Notes: generated by a model from the letters alone, not told the origin. Numbered from the stretch's first letter, positions 1 through 6,029 are shown. The stretch is 10,779 nt of DNA from Candidatus Bathyarchaeota archaeon (GCA_005882955.1 VBBB01000138.1:9789-20567), one strand, 5' to 3'. Numbers and translations are program-made.

Positions 1-232
1 GAGGCTGCGTTTGACTGCTGAGTTCCAGGCTCTTTGCTGAGCGACTCGTCCGATCCTACAGACATATGCAGACTCGATTTAACAAGAGCAAAATATAGAC
101 TTCGATCACGTCCCCGCTTGCCAGAGTCAGTGCGCGCAGGAGCTGAACCATCAGTTCAACATCTCGGGCGTGGGGTCAAATGTAAATTCAAACCCCTCTT
201 CAGCTAAAGATAAACGGCGACTCTTAAGCTCC
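1..232. other. Window edge, no convincing gene
   Basis: I see no supported gene here. On the minus strand an open stretch from about 258 down to a TGA at 151-153 would read SDRELKSRRLSLAEE and end in FDPTPEMLN. It has no start codon and lies just downstream of the RHS remnant, so it may be the tail of another broken gene. A small perfect inverted repeat (TGAAC, 5-nt loop, GTTCA) lies at about 143-157. Its function is unknown. Confidence 0.4.
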
Positions 233-537
233 CTATCCGAGTACGTAGCTGAAGGTTACGGGACGACATGGATACTTGGCCCTCTGACAGGGGGTTGGAT
301 ACAAGCCTGTCGTCTGGCCGACAGGTTTACCTGTGAACTTGTAGGTCTGGCTGCCTGATACGCTGTTGTCCTGTCCATACGGCTAGTAGCTGTCTGAGAA
401 CAGTACAGACCTTGTTGAGGAGGTTACCAGTCGAGTGCTTCCTAGAACATCAGTGTGATAGTAGACGACGGTAGAGTTGTATCCGGATGCGTCGTTGACC
501 ATCGCTATATGGAGGCCGTTAGACCCTAGCTCGCGGG
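233..537 (-). pseudogene. RHS/YD-repeat core domain remnant
   Basis: Read on the minus strand, this stretch gives SNGLHIAMVND, then YYHTDVLGSTRLVTS, LFSDSY-stop-PYGQDN, YKFTGKPVGQTTGLY. These are the landmarks of the RHS-repeat-associated core (YYHTDxLGSTRxVTD, YxPYG, FTGKxxDxxTGLYY), which in intact RHS/YD proteins closes a large secreted beta-shell. Only about 75 residues of that core remain. An in-frame TAG (383-385) sits between SY and PYG. Homology stops right after GLY (about position 299), and the conserved YYxxRYYDPxxGRF motif that should follow is absent. The 5' end has no start codon and begins next to, in another frame from, the stop of the upstream secreted-protein gene. It is therefore a truncated, inactivated fragment, likely from recombination or deletion. 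The family call is from recognised motifs; the decay history is inferred. Confidence 0.8.
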
Positions 538-1287
538 CAACGAGTCGGAACGATGAGGAAATATTGCATCACCGACGATTTGTGCAGGCTCGGCGCCATC
601 GATTCGGCTGCAAGAGAACGTTACAGTGCCCTTGGTAGCCGGTATGGTGTAGTCTATCTCTATCCAACCATTACTGAAGAGGTTGGTAAATCCGGTGCGG
701 CAATTGGGGGCGTCACCTATGGCAGTAACGGTGAATACAAATTCAGCCACTTTCTTGGTTGGAATGTTTAGGTCGCATGAGGGAAGAATCGGGAGTCCAG
801 GGCATGTAGTGTCTGTAGGCAGACCTACTGAAGGGTCGAAGGCGTTTCTAATATTCGCATCTGAAACGGCGAAGGTTACTGCAAACGTCAGCGCGTGGCG
901 CGCGCCAGAGAAAACCACAGTCGTATTGTCATCAGTTAGGACTGACAGGGCGACCGCGTAATATTCGGCAATCAGACCGCTAGCTTTTTCGAAGCGAGGG
1001 GTGAAACTGAGCCCTGCCTTGTCGATTATCTGCGAAACAGACATTCCATCAGCGTACATGGCGAGAACCACCACATCGTTGGCGTGGGTAGTATTCAGGC
1101 CGATGGCCGTAGCACAGGAGAGTGTTGGGGTAGAGACACGGCAGTCTACACTCTGAGAGGCAACACTCATGCCATCTAGCGCCAGCCTGTGTCCCTCGGC
1201 ATGAGCTGTTGGCATCGAGATGGTAAGACCGGCGATGCTGAGCCCAACAAACACGGCGGCAAGCCAGCTGGAGATTTTCACGTTCAA
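526..1287 (-). CDS. Secreted beta-rich hypothetical protein with signal peptide
   Basis: This 253-residue protein has a clear Sec signal peptide: MNVKISS, a hydrophobic core at about residues 8-24, then a likely cleavage after PTAHA near residue 30. The mature part is rich in Thr, Val, Ala and Ser with alternating hydrophobic residues, suggesting one extracellular beta-sandwich domain. Cys residues near 49/58 and 162/171 and near 197/226 could form disulfides. No enzyme motif is visible. The start is TTG: an in-frame stop lies two codons upstream, and a TATA-like box sits about 25 nt upstream, as for a leaderless archaeal transcript. The TAG stop falls at the point where RHS homology begins in another frame, so the natural C-terminus may have been lost and this may be the N-terminal domain of a once larger surface protein. 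Function unknown. Confidence 0.75.
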   Translation of the reverse strand: MNVKISSWLAAVFVGLSIAGLTISMPTAHAEGHRLALDGMSVASQSVDCRVSTPTLSCATAIGLNTTHANDVVVLAMYADGMSVSQIIDKAGLSFTPRFEKASGLIAEYYAVALSVLTDDNTTVVFSGARHALTFAVTFAVSDANIRNAFDPSVGLPTDTTCPGLPILPSCDLNIPTKKVAEFVFTVTAIGDAPNCRTGFTNLFSNGWIEIDYTIPATKGTVTFSCSRIDGAEPAQIVGDAIFPHRSDSLPAS

Positions 1288-1307
1288 GATCTATGTCCTA
1301 GCGCAGC

Positions 1308-1315
1308 TATTTTAA
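1308..1315 (-). promoter_or_regulatory. TATA-like box for the secreted-protein gene
   Basis: On the minus strand the sequence reads TTAAAATA, centred about 25 nt upstream of the TTG start at 1287. This is the spacing expected for an archaeal promoter giving a leaderless mRNA, and it supports the chosen start. Confidence 0.6.
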
Positions 1316-1429
1316 TGATAGGGACTTTGATTCCAAATCGGTGTGCTCATATTATTTCGGCGACTGGGTTCAATTTCTGGTAAAGCGAGCCCGCGAAGGC
1401 CAGGGACGGCTTACCATAGTAATGTCCTA

Positions 1430-1439
1430 CTTTAAGTAA
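1430..1439 (+). promoter_or_regulatory. TATA-like box upstream of the 1461 start
   Basis: The plus strand reads CTTTAAGTAA, centred about 27 nt upstream of the ATG at 1461. It faces away from the promoter of the minus-strand secreted-protein gene. The spacing supports the ATG at 1461 as the true start of the gene whose main frame is 1558-2061. Confidence 0.5.
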
Positions 1440-1460
1440 GGTGGGAAGGTACGTCGGCCC

Positions 1461-1560
1461 ATGAAAATACCATCTATGCTTTTGCTGTCATTGTCATTGC
1501 TAATGCTTTTCATCATGACGCCTTCTGTGCTCGTGCACGCGTCGTCCAACCACAACTTTG
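1461..1560 (+). other. Signal-peptide start of a frame-split gene
   Basis: From the ATG at 1461 the sequence encodes MKIPSM, a long hydrophobic stretch of Leu, Ser, Met and Ile, and an AXA-type cleavage site (VLVHA-SSN): a textbook Sec signal peptide of about 27 residues. The same frame then turns into unconvincing sequence and stops at 1655. A good coding frame continues in the +1 register from about 1546-1560. I read this as the 5' end of the gene annotated at 1558-2061, separated by one extra base near 1546-1557. Whether the shift is a real mutation, an assembly error or programmed cannot be seen. Confidence 0.6.
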
Positions 1561-2061
1561 ACCACATTCGGCTGGGTCATATTGGCCAATCCCGTCAAGG
1601 TGGGCACATGGATTTACAACGCTATGTTCGAATGGCTTCCGAATGGCGTGAATGATCTCTATGCAGGAGACTGGGGGAAACTCGTTACAGACGTGTTCAT
1701 TCCGATTCTTTTGCAGCATATCGGAGATATCGTTTCTGATGTCATTAATGATCCTGATATTCCAATCCTAGAGAAGTTCGCTTCGGTCGCCTTTGCAATC
1801 AGTGCTGTAGAAGCGAACATATTGTTCGCAGCTGTATTCTTAGCGGCAGGATTGGCCTTGTCATACGCATCCCCGCCTGAGGCAGGCTCTTTCTGCTCGA
1901 ATTTCTGGGAATACCCTCCTGGTCTTCAACCCCCTGCCACGAATGGTTCTCCTGGTAATAATGGGTGGTATCTAGGTTACGTCTACCATGTATTCAATTA
2001 CAGATATGACTGGCGGCATGATATGGGGGATCCTCAGAAAGGGCTTCCCACGGCTATTTGA
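1558..2061 (+). CDS. Hypothetical secreted/membrane protein (main frame, 5' end frame-shifted)
   Basis: This 167-residue frame opens with TTFGWVILANPVKVGTW. An amphipathic or hydrophobic region follows (VTDVFIPILLQHIGDIVSDV), then one clear hydrophobic segment, AVEANILFAAVFLAAGLAL (about residues 82-102). A Pro/Gly/Tyr-rich C-terminal tail contains YLGYVYHVFNYRYDW. I do not recognise the family. The frame has no convincing start of its own (TTG at 1558, no TATA box at leaderless spacing). It is most sensibly joined to the signal peptide starting at 1461 by a one-base shift. Joined, the product would be about 200 residues, secreted or membrane-bound. A T7 tract 35 nt after the TGA stop may end its transcript. 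Real coding is likely; intactness is doubtful. Confidence 0.6.
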   Translation: MTTFGWVILANPVKVGTWIYNAMFEWLPNGVNDLYAGDWGKLVTDVFIPILLQHIGDIVSDVINDPDIPILEKFASVAFAISAVEANILFAAVFLAAGLALSYASPPEAGSFCSNFWEYPPGLQPPATNGSPGNNGWYLGYVYHVFNYRYDWRHDMGDPQKGLPTAI

Positions 2062-2095
2062 AAGCGGGCGCAAAATAGGTAGCAACAAATTGTAG

Positions 2096-2102
2096 TTTTT
2101 TT
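2096..2102 (+). terminator. T-tract, likely archaeal terminator
   Basis: A run of seven T on the plus strand lies 35 nt after the stop of the preceding gene. Archaeal RNA polymerase stops at such U-tracts without needing a hairpin. No strong stem is visible just upstream. Confidence 0.4.
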
Positions 2103-2150
2103 AGACGTGATCGCAGTGGTTCCGTCCGTCTCGGGGAATTGCAATAACAA

Positions 2151-2855
2151 TTGAGCGGATACTCTAGCAAGGATCCGAAGGAACACCAAGCGGAGGAAAA
2201 TTCGATCCTACGCATCACTGGTAACCTCCTTGTCAGATTGGGAGCATCAAACCGCCTTCCTCGCGGCGTTGTGTGGTTCCCAAAGAATTTAGACCCAGAC
2301 AAGCCTACTCTGTTCCTCGGAAGGTTGCGCCTAAGGGAGGCGTTGAGAGGAAAACTCACTGAAGAGGAATGGACCGCTTTGCTGGCATCATCGCTCCTCC
2401 TCAACACCAGAATGCGTAAGAAGCTTCTTTTGGTCAATTGGACAGCCATCATTCTCTCCTTTCTGGGTTTTGGTCTCTTCGTCTGGTTCTTGTTGCCTGC
2501 AATAGGTTCTCATCTCCCTCCTAATCTCTCTCATTCACCGTGGGCGGGGGGAGTCATTGTCTTCCCACTCCTGGGGTTCTTCTTTCTCTTCACCCGAGTC
2601 ACCGGACCGATGAGAAAATCGTTGAGATTTCGAGCCGATGAAACGGTAGCCTCTGAGTTGGGAATGGGGGCGGAATTATTGCGGACGCTCCGAAAGATCG
2701 ATGGAATGTCACTGGATAGTGACAGGCATCCAAGTAGGTTCGGGCGACCAAGTATTTCCCAGAGAATAGCCCGGCTGTCCAGATTCGTAGATAAGGTCCA
2801 GCAAGGAAAAAGTGAATCAGCTCAACATGTGCACGATCATGCCCAGGAGAAGTAA
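2151..2855 (+). CDS. M48 peptidase-like membrane protein lacking the zinc site
   Basis: This 234-residue protein follows the layout of M48 (HtpX/Ste24-like) metallopeptidases. An N-terminal beta region is followed by LTEEEWTALL (about 69-78), which matches the helix leading into the HEXXH motif (LxxEELxAVLAHELxH). Next come two membrane segments (about 94-117 and 129-150), an RADETVASELG block (161-171) resembling the family's ADxxA region, and a C-terminal HPS...SISQRIARL (193-209) resembling the THPPxxxRIxRL end. Where HEXXH should be, residues 79-85 read ASSLLLN, and the Glu that usually precedes ADxxA is also gone. It cannot bind zinc in the normal way, so a pseudo-peptidase scaffold or regulatory role is inferred. 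The start is TTG, with an in-frame TAA two codons upstream. No clear TATA box at leaderless spacing was found. Confidence 0.7.
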   Translation: MSGYSSKDPKEHQAEENSILRITGNLLVRLGASNRLPRGVVWFPKNLDPDKPTLFLGRLRLREALRGKLTEEEWTALLASSLLLNTRMRKKLLLVNWTAIILSFLGFGLFVWFLLPAIGSHLPPNLSHSPWAGGVIVFPLLGFFFLFTRVTGPMRKSLRFRADETVASELGMGAELLRTLRKIDGMSLDSDRHPSRFGRPSISQRIARLSRFVDKVQQGKSESAQHVHDHAQEK

Positions 2856-2880
2856 ATGTATCATCTACATCAAATCAGAA

Positions 2881-2901
2881 TTTAGGATCCCCTAAAGGGA
2901 T
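2881..2901 (+). terminator. Alternative small hairpins after the M48-like gene
   Basis: About 26 nt after the stop, TTTAGG (2881-2886) pairs perfectly with CCTAAA (2891-2896) around a 4-nt loop. The overlapping ATCCC (2887-2891) can instead pair with GGGAT (2897-2901). The two stems exclude each other. It could be part of a 3' end signal; no T-tract follows, so this is weak. Confidence 0.25.
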
Positions 2902-2971
2902 AAGGGTGCACAAGCGCGGTCGAGCTTTCATTCTTCGGTAACGACCTACTGAACGACCTCGAAACATCGGC

Positions 2972-2980
2972 ATATTATTA
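2972..2980 (+). promoter_or_regulatory. TATA-like box for the kelch gene
   Basis: ATATTATTA is centred about 26 nt upstream of an ATG at 3002 and about 46 nt upstream of the TTG at 3022. The leaderless spacing fits the ATG. That ATG reads MAPSA then stops; one added base would join it to the hydrophobic signal sequence in the kelch frame. Confidence 0.45.
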
Positions 2981-3021
2981 TTCGAGGAAGCCCATTCGCT
3001 AATGGCGCCTTCCGCGTAATT

Positions 3022-4098
3022 TTGGCTACCGTCATCGTGAGCGCTTCCATGCTAGCCGGAGCTGTTTGCGTAGTACCTGTTCCCGACTCATGGATTCAAC
3101 TGAGCGTTTCTCCATCTCCCATCGTTCTCGCTGGAGCTGCGGTTGCCGGAAGAGCTGTATACGTGGCGGGAGGGCTATACAGTTACAATCCGCCAGTCAG
3201 TAAAGGGATAAGTTTCGTCGCCTATTTTCCCTCAAATGACTCCTGGAAAATTCTCCCCTCTATGCCTACCCCACGTCAAACGCTTGGAGTCGTTGCGATT
3301 CAACACAAGATCTATGGGATCGGTGGAGACGTTATCGGCGGGATTTCGAACAAGACTGAGGTTTACGATCCATCGAGCAACTTATGGACGACCATGAGTC
3401 CCATGCCCGTTGCGACTTCCGGATTTGCGTACAGTTCCGTCAATTCAACAATTTATGTGATGGGAGGGGTTGACTCAAACGGAGTAACGAGAGCTGTCTG
3501 GGCCTTTGACACCATGTCTAACTCTTGGAGTGTGAAGGCTCCGATGCCAGGGGATTTGCCTGCGACAGGTGGAGCGAACGGAGCTGCCGTTTCGATCAGT
3601 GGGAAAATTTACGTCGCTCCCAGCAACGCTCATGGAGTTGCCACATCTCTGGTCTATGACATAGCGTCCGATAGATGGACGGATTCTTGGAATGGTCCAG
3701 CATTCACCAACCCGTCGGGAGCCGCTCTTTCAATGGATTTCTACGCGTTGACTGCCGTGGAGAATCGCGTTTTCATGATAGGTGGTCTCGATGCCGATTC
3801 ACAAACGGGTGCGACGAAATACAATTTTGCATATGATACAGTGACTGGCGTTTGGACTAGATGGACAGATATGCCGACCGCAAGATATGGACTCGTAGCC
3901 GTCACCGTCGACGGAATAATATACGCTATTGGCGGAGCTGGATCTTGCGACCCAACACACAGTCGCGAACCCAGGGCCGCCTCAATCCAGCCCAATTGGA
4001 GGCATTGCTTTATGGATAATCGGACTGACGGTCGCGGCAGCCGGCGTCACCTCTATTGGATTGTTGTACCTTTACAAAAGACGCCACATGAACATTGA
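3022..4098 (+). CDS. Secreted kelch-repeat beta-propeller protein (frame broken near the 3' end)
   Basis: The frame encodes a signal-like N-terminus (ATVIVSASMLAGAVCVV), then roughly six kelch blades between about residues 30 and 305. Each blade shows a hydrophobic strand, a Gly pair and a Tyr...Trp pair, for example VYVAGGLY, YGIGGDVIGG, YDPSSNLWTTM, IYVMGGVDSNG, VFMIGGLDAD, IYAIGG. Such propellers bind proteins or glycans; this one would act outside the membrane. After IYAIGG (about 3936) the frame becomes low-quality and ends at 4098. The +1 frame there carries a proline-rich linker and a membrane anchor, so one extra base near 3934-3940 probably breaks the gene. The annotated TTG start may also be wrong: an ATG at 3002 has a well-placed TATA box and would fit if one base were missing near 3012-3016. 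The propeller call is firm; the ends are not. Confidence 0.8.
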   Translation: MATVIVSASMLAGAVCVVPVPDSWIQLSVSPSPIVLAGAAVAGRAVYVAGGLYSYNPPVSKGISFVAYFPSNDSWKILPSMPTPRQTLGVVAIQHKIYGIGGDVIGGISNKTEVYDPSSNLWTTMSPMPVATSGFAYSSVNSTIYVMGGVDSNGVTRAVWAFDTMSNSWSVKAPMPGDLPATGGANGAAVSISGKIYVAPSNAHGVATSLVYDIASDRWTDSWNGPAFTNPSGAALSMDFYALTAVENRVFMIGGLDADSQTGATKYNFAYDTVTGVWTRWTDMPTARYGLVAVTVDGIIYAIGGAGSCDPTHSREPRAASIQPNWRHCFMDNRTDGRGSRRHLYWIVVPLQKTPHEH

Positions 4099-4147
4099 TG
4101 GAGAGAACGGCCATCAAAACGTCCACGGAGGTTCATCGAACCGATGA
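3938..4147 (+). other. Displaced C-terminal membrane anchor of the kelch protein
   Basis: In the frame one base beyond the kelch frame the sequence reads LDLATQHTVANPGPPQSS, then a strongly hydrophobic segment (IALWIIGLTVAAAGV and following, about 24 residues), then YKRR and a polar tail, stopping with TGA at 4145-4147. Linker, membrane helix and positive stop-transfer residues make a classical C-terminal anchor. It directly continues the last kelch blade if g3937 or a neighbouring base is skipped. It has no start of its own. Confidence 0.7.
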
Positions 4148-4364
4148 TCGTTCTTGGAACTTCTCGAAATTCGATCCCCATTTCATGGTTGTTTATATGC
4201 ACCAGTAAACTCGTGTCCAAATCCCACCTCCCGCACCAAGCGACCGGAACTAGTTGGGTAACAAGGCTCCCGCAGAGAGGGCATATCACGTTACCCTCTG
4301 AGCTGTCGGTCGTAGCTACCCTGCCCAAGTAGGAAGGCACCTGATTACTCGCTTCAGATGCCAC
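4053..4364 (-). CDS. Small C2H2 zinc-finger-like protein
   Basis: This 103-residue protein starts at GTG (4364). It contains CPLCG (Cys28, Cys31) followed by HINNHE (His56, His60), a C-X2-C ... H-X3-H arrangement as in archaeal C2H2-type fingers, though the linker between the pairs is long (24 residues). Cys44 (AWCGRW) lies between them. A DNA- or protein-binding role is inferred only from the motif. The last about 31 residues, including a second Cys cluster (CSCGVFC), are antisense to the kelch membrane-anchor tail, so the two convergent genes overlap by 95 nt and this tail may not be under coding constraint. A promoter is not obvious. The N-terminal 70 residues look real; the exact end is uncertain. 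Confidence 0.5.
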   Translation of the reverse strand: MASEASNQVPSYLGRVATTDSSEGNVICPLCGSLVTQLVPVAWCGRWDLDTSLLVHINNHEMGIEFREVPRTIIGSMNLRGRFDGRSLHQCSCGVFCKGTTIQ

Positions 4365-4473
4365 GGAAGGGAATGTCGTAACCGAAATGGTGCGAGTTTG
4401 CCAATTCCCGAGTTCGTCTCAAGATCGGGCTTCCGGATTTGACTGCTAGAACAGTTTGGACCATAACAATGAG

Positions 4474-4878
4474 CTAGACCATCGTGGTTCTCCCGTGTTT
4501 GGTCTGCCAGAGAATGACGACAGTTGCGACTATAGGAGTGATTACGCAGCTGAGGATGATCTGGAGCGGATTGGAGAAGATTACGGCGAGATTCGCTTCC
4601 ACATTGGACCGAATAGTAAGTAGCCAGCCGGCGAGTCCGGTTAGTCCTAGCGCGAATAATGGGTATTTGATGAAGTTGAAGCGTCCCAGGTGTGGTCCTC
4701 CTGTTTCATCTTTTCTGTCCAGCTGTCCGGAGAGGTATGTCACAGCTAGCCATCCATATTGTACTACTAGAAGTCCTGGGTTAGTGTAGAGGTAGCCTTG
4801 GGCCAAAATGGCGAATCCGTAGACTCTACGCCAGGGCACTGGACCTGGTTCTTGAAGATCCGGGTCGGCATGCTCCAC
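4474..4878 (-). CDS. Small membrane protein coupled to the YdjM-like hydrolase
   Basis: This 134-residue protein starts at GTG. A polar N-terminus (EHADPDLQEPGPVPWRRVYGF) is followed by about three membrane segments: LLVVQYGWLAVTYL (about 37-50), YPLFALGLTGLAGWLLTI (about 72-89) and LQIILSCVITPIVATVVIL (about 104-122). A basic tail closes it. No known family is recognised. Its start codon shares one base with the stop of the upstream hydrolase (TAGTG), so it is translationally coupled or, more likely in my reading, is the second half of one protein. One added base near 4883-4888 would give ...YQEDPYGLVEHADPDL, a smooth continuation. It could then be the C-terminal membrane part of a two-domain hydrolase. 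Confidence 0.6.
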   Translation of the reverse strand: MEHADPDLQEPGPVPWRRVYGFAILAQGYLYTNPGLLVVQYGWLAVTYLSGQLDRKDETGGPHLGRFNFIKYPLFALGLTGLAGWLLTIRSNVEANLAVIFSNPLQIILSCVITPIVATVVILWQTKHGRTTMV

Positions 4879-5300
4879 TAACCCATAGGGTCCTCCTGAT
4901 AGAAATAGACGTGCTTGTCAGGGTCCGTCGGTTGGGGTTTTCCTTGAGAGTCATACATCCCGCGCTTCACCAGGCGGGTAATAGGATAGAACCATTCGAC
5001 GCCCCGATCCTTCACTGTCGTAAAGGAGTCTTGAAGAACGTGGAGGAAGACCCCGAGCGATAGGAATGGGCTCACGAGATAGGTAATTGAGATGATGAAG
5101 ACGTTGTGGAGACCGGCTCGATGAATCTGCTCATCAGCGTAGAGCTTGGATGGAAAAAACCAGTACTCGCTGTCCAGATCCGGTATTAGGGCGCCGAGGC
5201 TGATGAGAAAAGCAATGTCTGGCCGCCCAAAGAATACGAATCCTACAGCGAGACCAAACATGAAGTGTGTAGGAAGGTCCAAACCCTTTCTAGCCAGCAA
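4878..5300 (-). CDS. YdjM/DUF457-type membrane-bound metal-dependent hydrolase
   Basis: This 140-residue protein matches the YdjM/DUF457 family of membrane proteins with a zinc-hydrolase-like motif set. It has an N-terminal His followed by a membrane helix (His12, FMFGLAVGFVFF), PDLDSE (Asp41, Asp43), HRAGLHN (His60, His65) and FLHVLQDSFTT (His87, Asp91), with a Pro-containing segment WFYPITRL after it. Family members are predicted phospholipase-D-like or metal-dependent hydrolases in the membrane; the true substrate is not known. The start is TTG at 5300, with a TATA-like box 24 nt upstream, which supports it. The protein ends abruptly in DPMG, one base out of register with the next gene, so it may be truncated by a frame change. 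Family call fairly firm. Confidence 0.75.
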   Translation of the reverse strand: MLARKGLDLPTHFMFGLAVGFVFFGRPDIAFLISLGALIPDLDSEYWFFPSKLYADEQIHRAGLHNVFIISITYLVSPFLSLGVFLHVLQDSFTTVKDRGVEWFYPITRLVKRGMYDSQGKPQPTDPDKHVYFYQEDPMG

Positions 5301-5319
5301 AGAACGAACTGATAAGGAT

Positions 5320-5327
5320 GTATAGAA
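5320..5327 (-). promoter_or_regulatory. TATA-like box for the YdjM-like gene
   Basis: The minus strand reads TTCTATAC, about 24 nt upstream of the TTG at 5300. This is leaderless-type spacing and implies that the hydrolase has its own promoter rather than being read only from upstream genes. Confidence 0.55.
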
Positions 5328-5352
5328 TGGCTGACGCCTATCTTTCGGGTCG

Positions 5353-5616
5353 TCAGAAGGGCATCTTGATTATGGCTCTGTCGTTTGGTAAGCAGGCGAC
5401 ATACTCCCATCCTTCACGGATCAGCTCGTCGAGCTAATCGACTGTTATGATACGCTGCCTAGCGCCATCTCGTTTCAAAGCACCGTCGAGTTCCTCGATC
5501 CCTAAGGGAAGCTCCTTCAAGTCTACTCTGTGTGTGCCGTCATAGAGGAGTGAAGGTTCATCTCTGAAGTAGCGTTTCTGAGGCTCCGGAGCTTTCTCGA
5601 CTAGAGTGGCTTCCAT
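5353..5616 (-). pseudogene. Small hypothetical protein interrupted by in-frame TAG
   Basis: From ATG at 5616 the frame encodes 60 residues, including YFRDEPSLLYDG, RVDLKELPLGIEELDGAL and RQRIITVD. It then meets TAG (5434-5436) and continues without a break as LDELIREGWEYVACLPN, DRAIIKMPF and TGA (5353-5355). The continuation is plainly coding in character: the EGWEYVA strand pattern resembles short DUF4177-like modules. The full product would be 87 residues including the amber position, most simply a former CAG (Gln) changed to TAG. It is either a pseudogene, a consensus error or a suppressed amber codon. No function is recognised. It is a small soluble acidic/basic mixed protein upstream of the YdjM-like gene on the same strand. 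Confidence 0.6.
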
Positions 5617-5732
5617 CGCTCAAGCCACTTATGTTCAAACCTCTTTCGGGAGTCTGAACTCAGCCCCTATCTGCAATGCGTGAAGGGTGGGAGTCCCGGT
5701 CTCGGGTTTTCGAAAGCAAAAAGCGGAATAGG

Positions 5733-5930
5733 CGCAGAATGAATCAATATCTGGAATCTATCGGGCTCATGCAGTTTTCGCGCGGTTGCCTTGCTAGTAA
5801 CCCGCTTCCTGCCATATACAGGACTGACCCAGTCTAAGCGCTGAATAGTGGGACTCTTCGAGGAAGCAGGTTACCTGGAAAATTTGTCCACCAAAACTCT
5901 CAAAAAAAGGTTTCAACTCGCGACGCGAAA
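5733..5930 (-). repeat. Diverged repeat, copy 1
   Basis: Read on the minus strand, this copy runs from TTTCGCGTCGCGAG (5930) through a T7 tract (5902-5908), CCAGGTAACCTG, GAGTCCCAC, and CGCGCGAAAA to GATTCCAGAT and TTCTGCG (5733). The same landmarks in the same order recur in copy 2 about 300 bp away. Similarity looks around two-thirds by eye, with small gaps. Nature unknown: non-autonomous element, structured RNA or duplicated spacer. Confidence 0.6.
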
Positions 5931-6029
5931 CCCGCGATTAGGAGGTAATTAACAAAGAGTAATCTTTTCTTCGGCCTGGCTCTTCGAAGATAGGAATCAT
6001 GCAAACTGCTCCGCTTCGAAGCTGACAAG

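Noticed and set aside
305..324. Perfect 7-bp inverted repeat CCTGTCG/CGACAGG
   Set aside because: Falls inside former RHS coding sequence and has no T-tract; probably incidental.
170..358. 62-codon plus-strand ORF starting at GTG
   Set aside because: It lies antisense to the RHS remnant, has no recognisable features and no promoter; it is a shadow frame.
2054..2452. 132-codon minus-strand ORF
   Set aside because: Antisense to the M48-like gene, Arg/Ser-rich composition typical of a shadow frame.
4355..4476. Read-through extension of the 4474 membrane protein past its TAG (about 39 codons)
   Set aside because: The open length is expected by chance, and it overlaps the start of the zinc-finger gene; no family feature supports it.
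5642..5716. Possible tRNA-sized structure (CTTTCG at 5642 pairs with CGAAAG at 5711)
   Set aside because: No T-loop consensus, D-arm or anticodon stem fits on either strand; the outer pairing alone is not enough.
5667..5870. Minus-strand open stretch reading WVSPVYGRKRVTSK and onward
   Set aside because: No ATG, GTG or TTG start; a different frame in the same place looks equally protein-like, and the open length could arise by chance within the repeat copy.
5941..5947. AGGAGGT, a perfect Shine-Dalgarno-like site on the plus strand
   Set aside because: No ATG, GTG or TTG follows within a usable distance; the codons downstream hit a stop at once.
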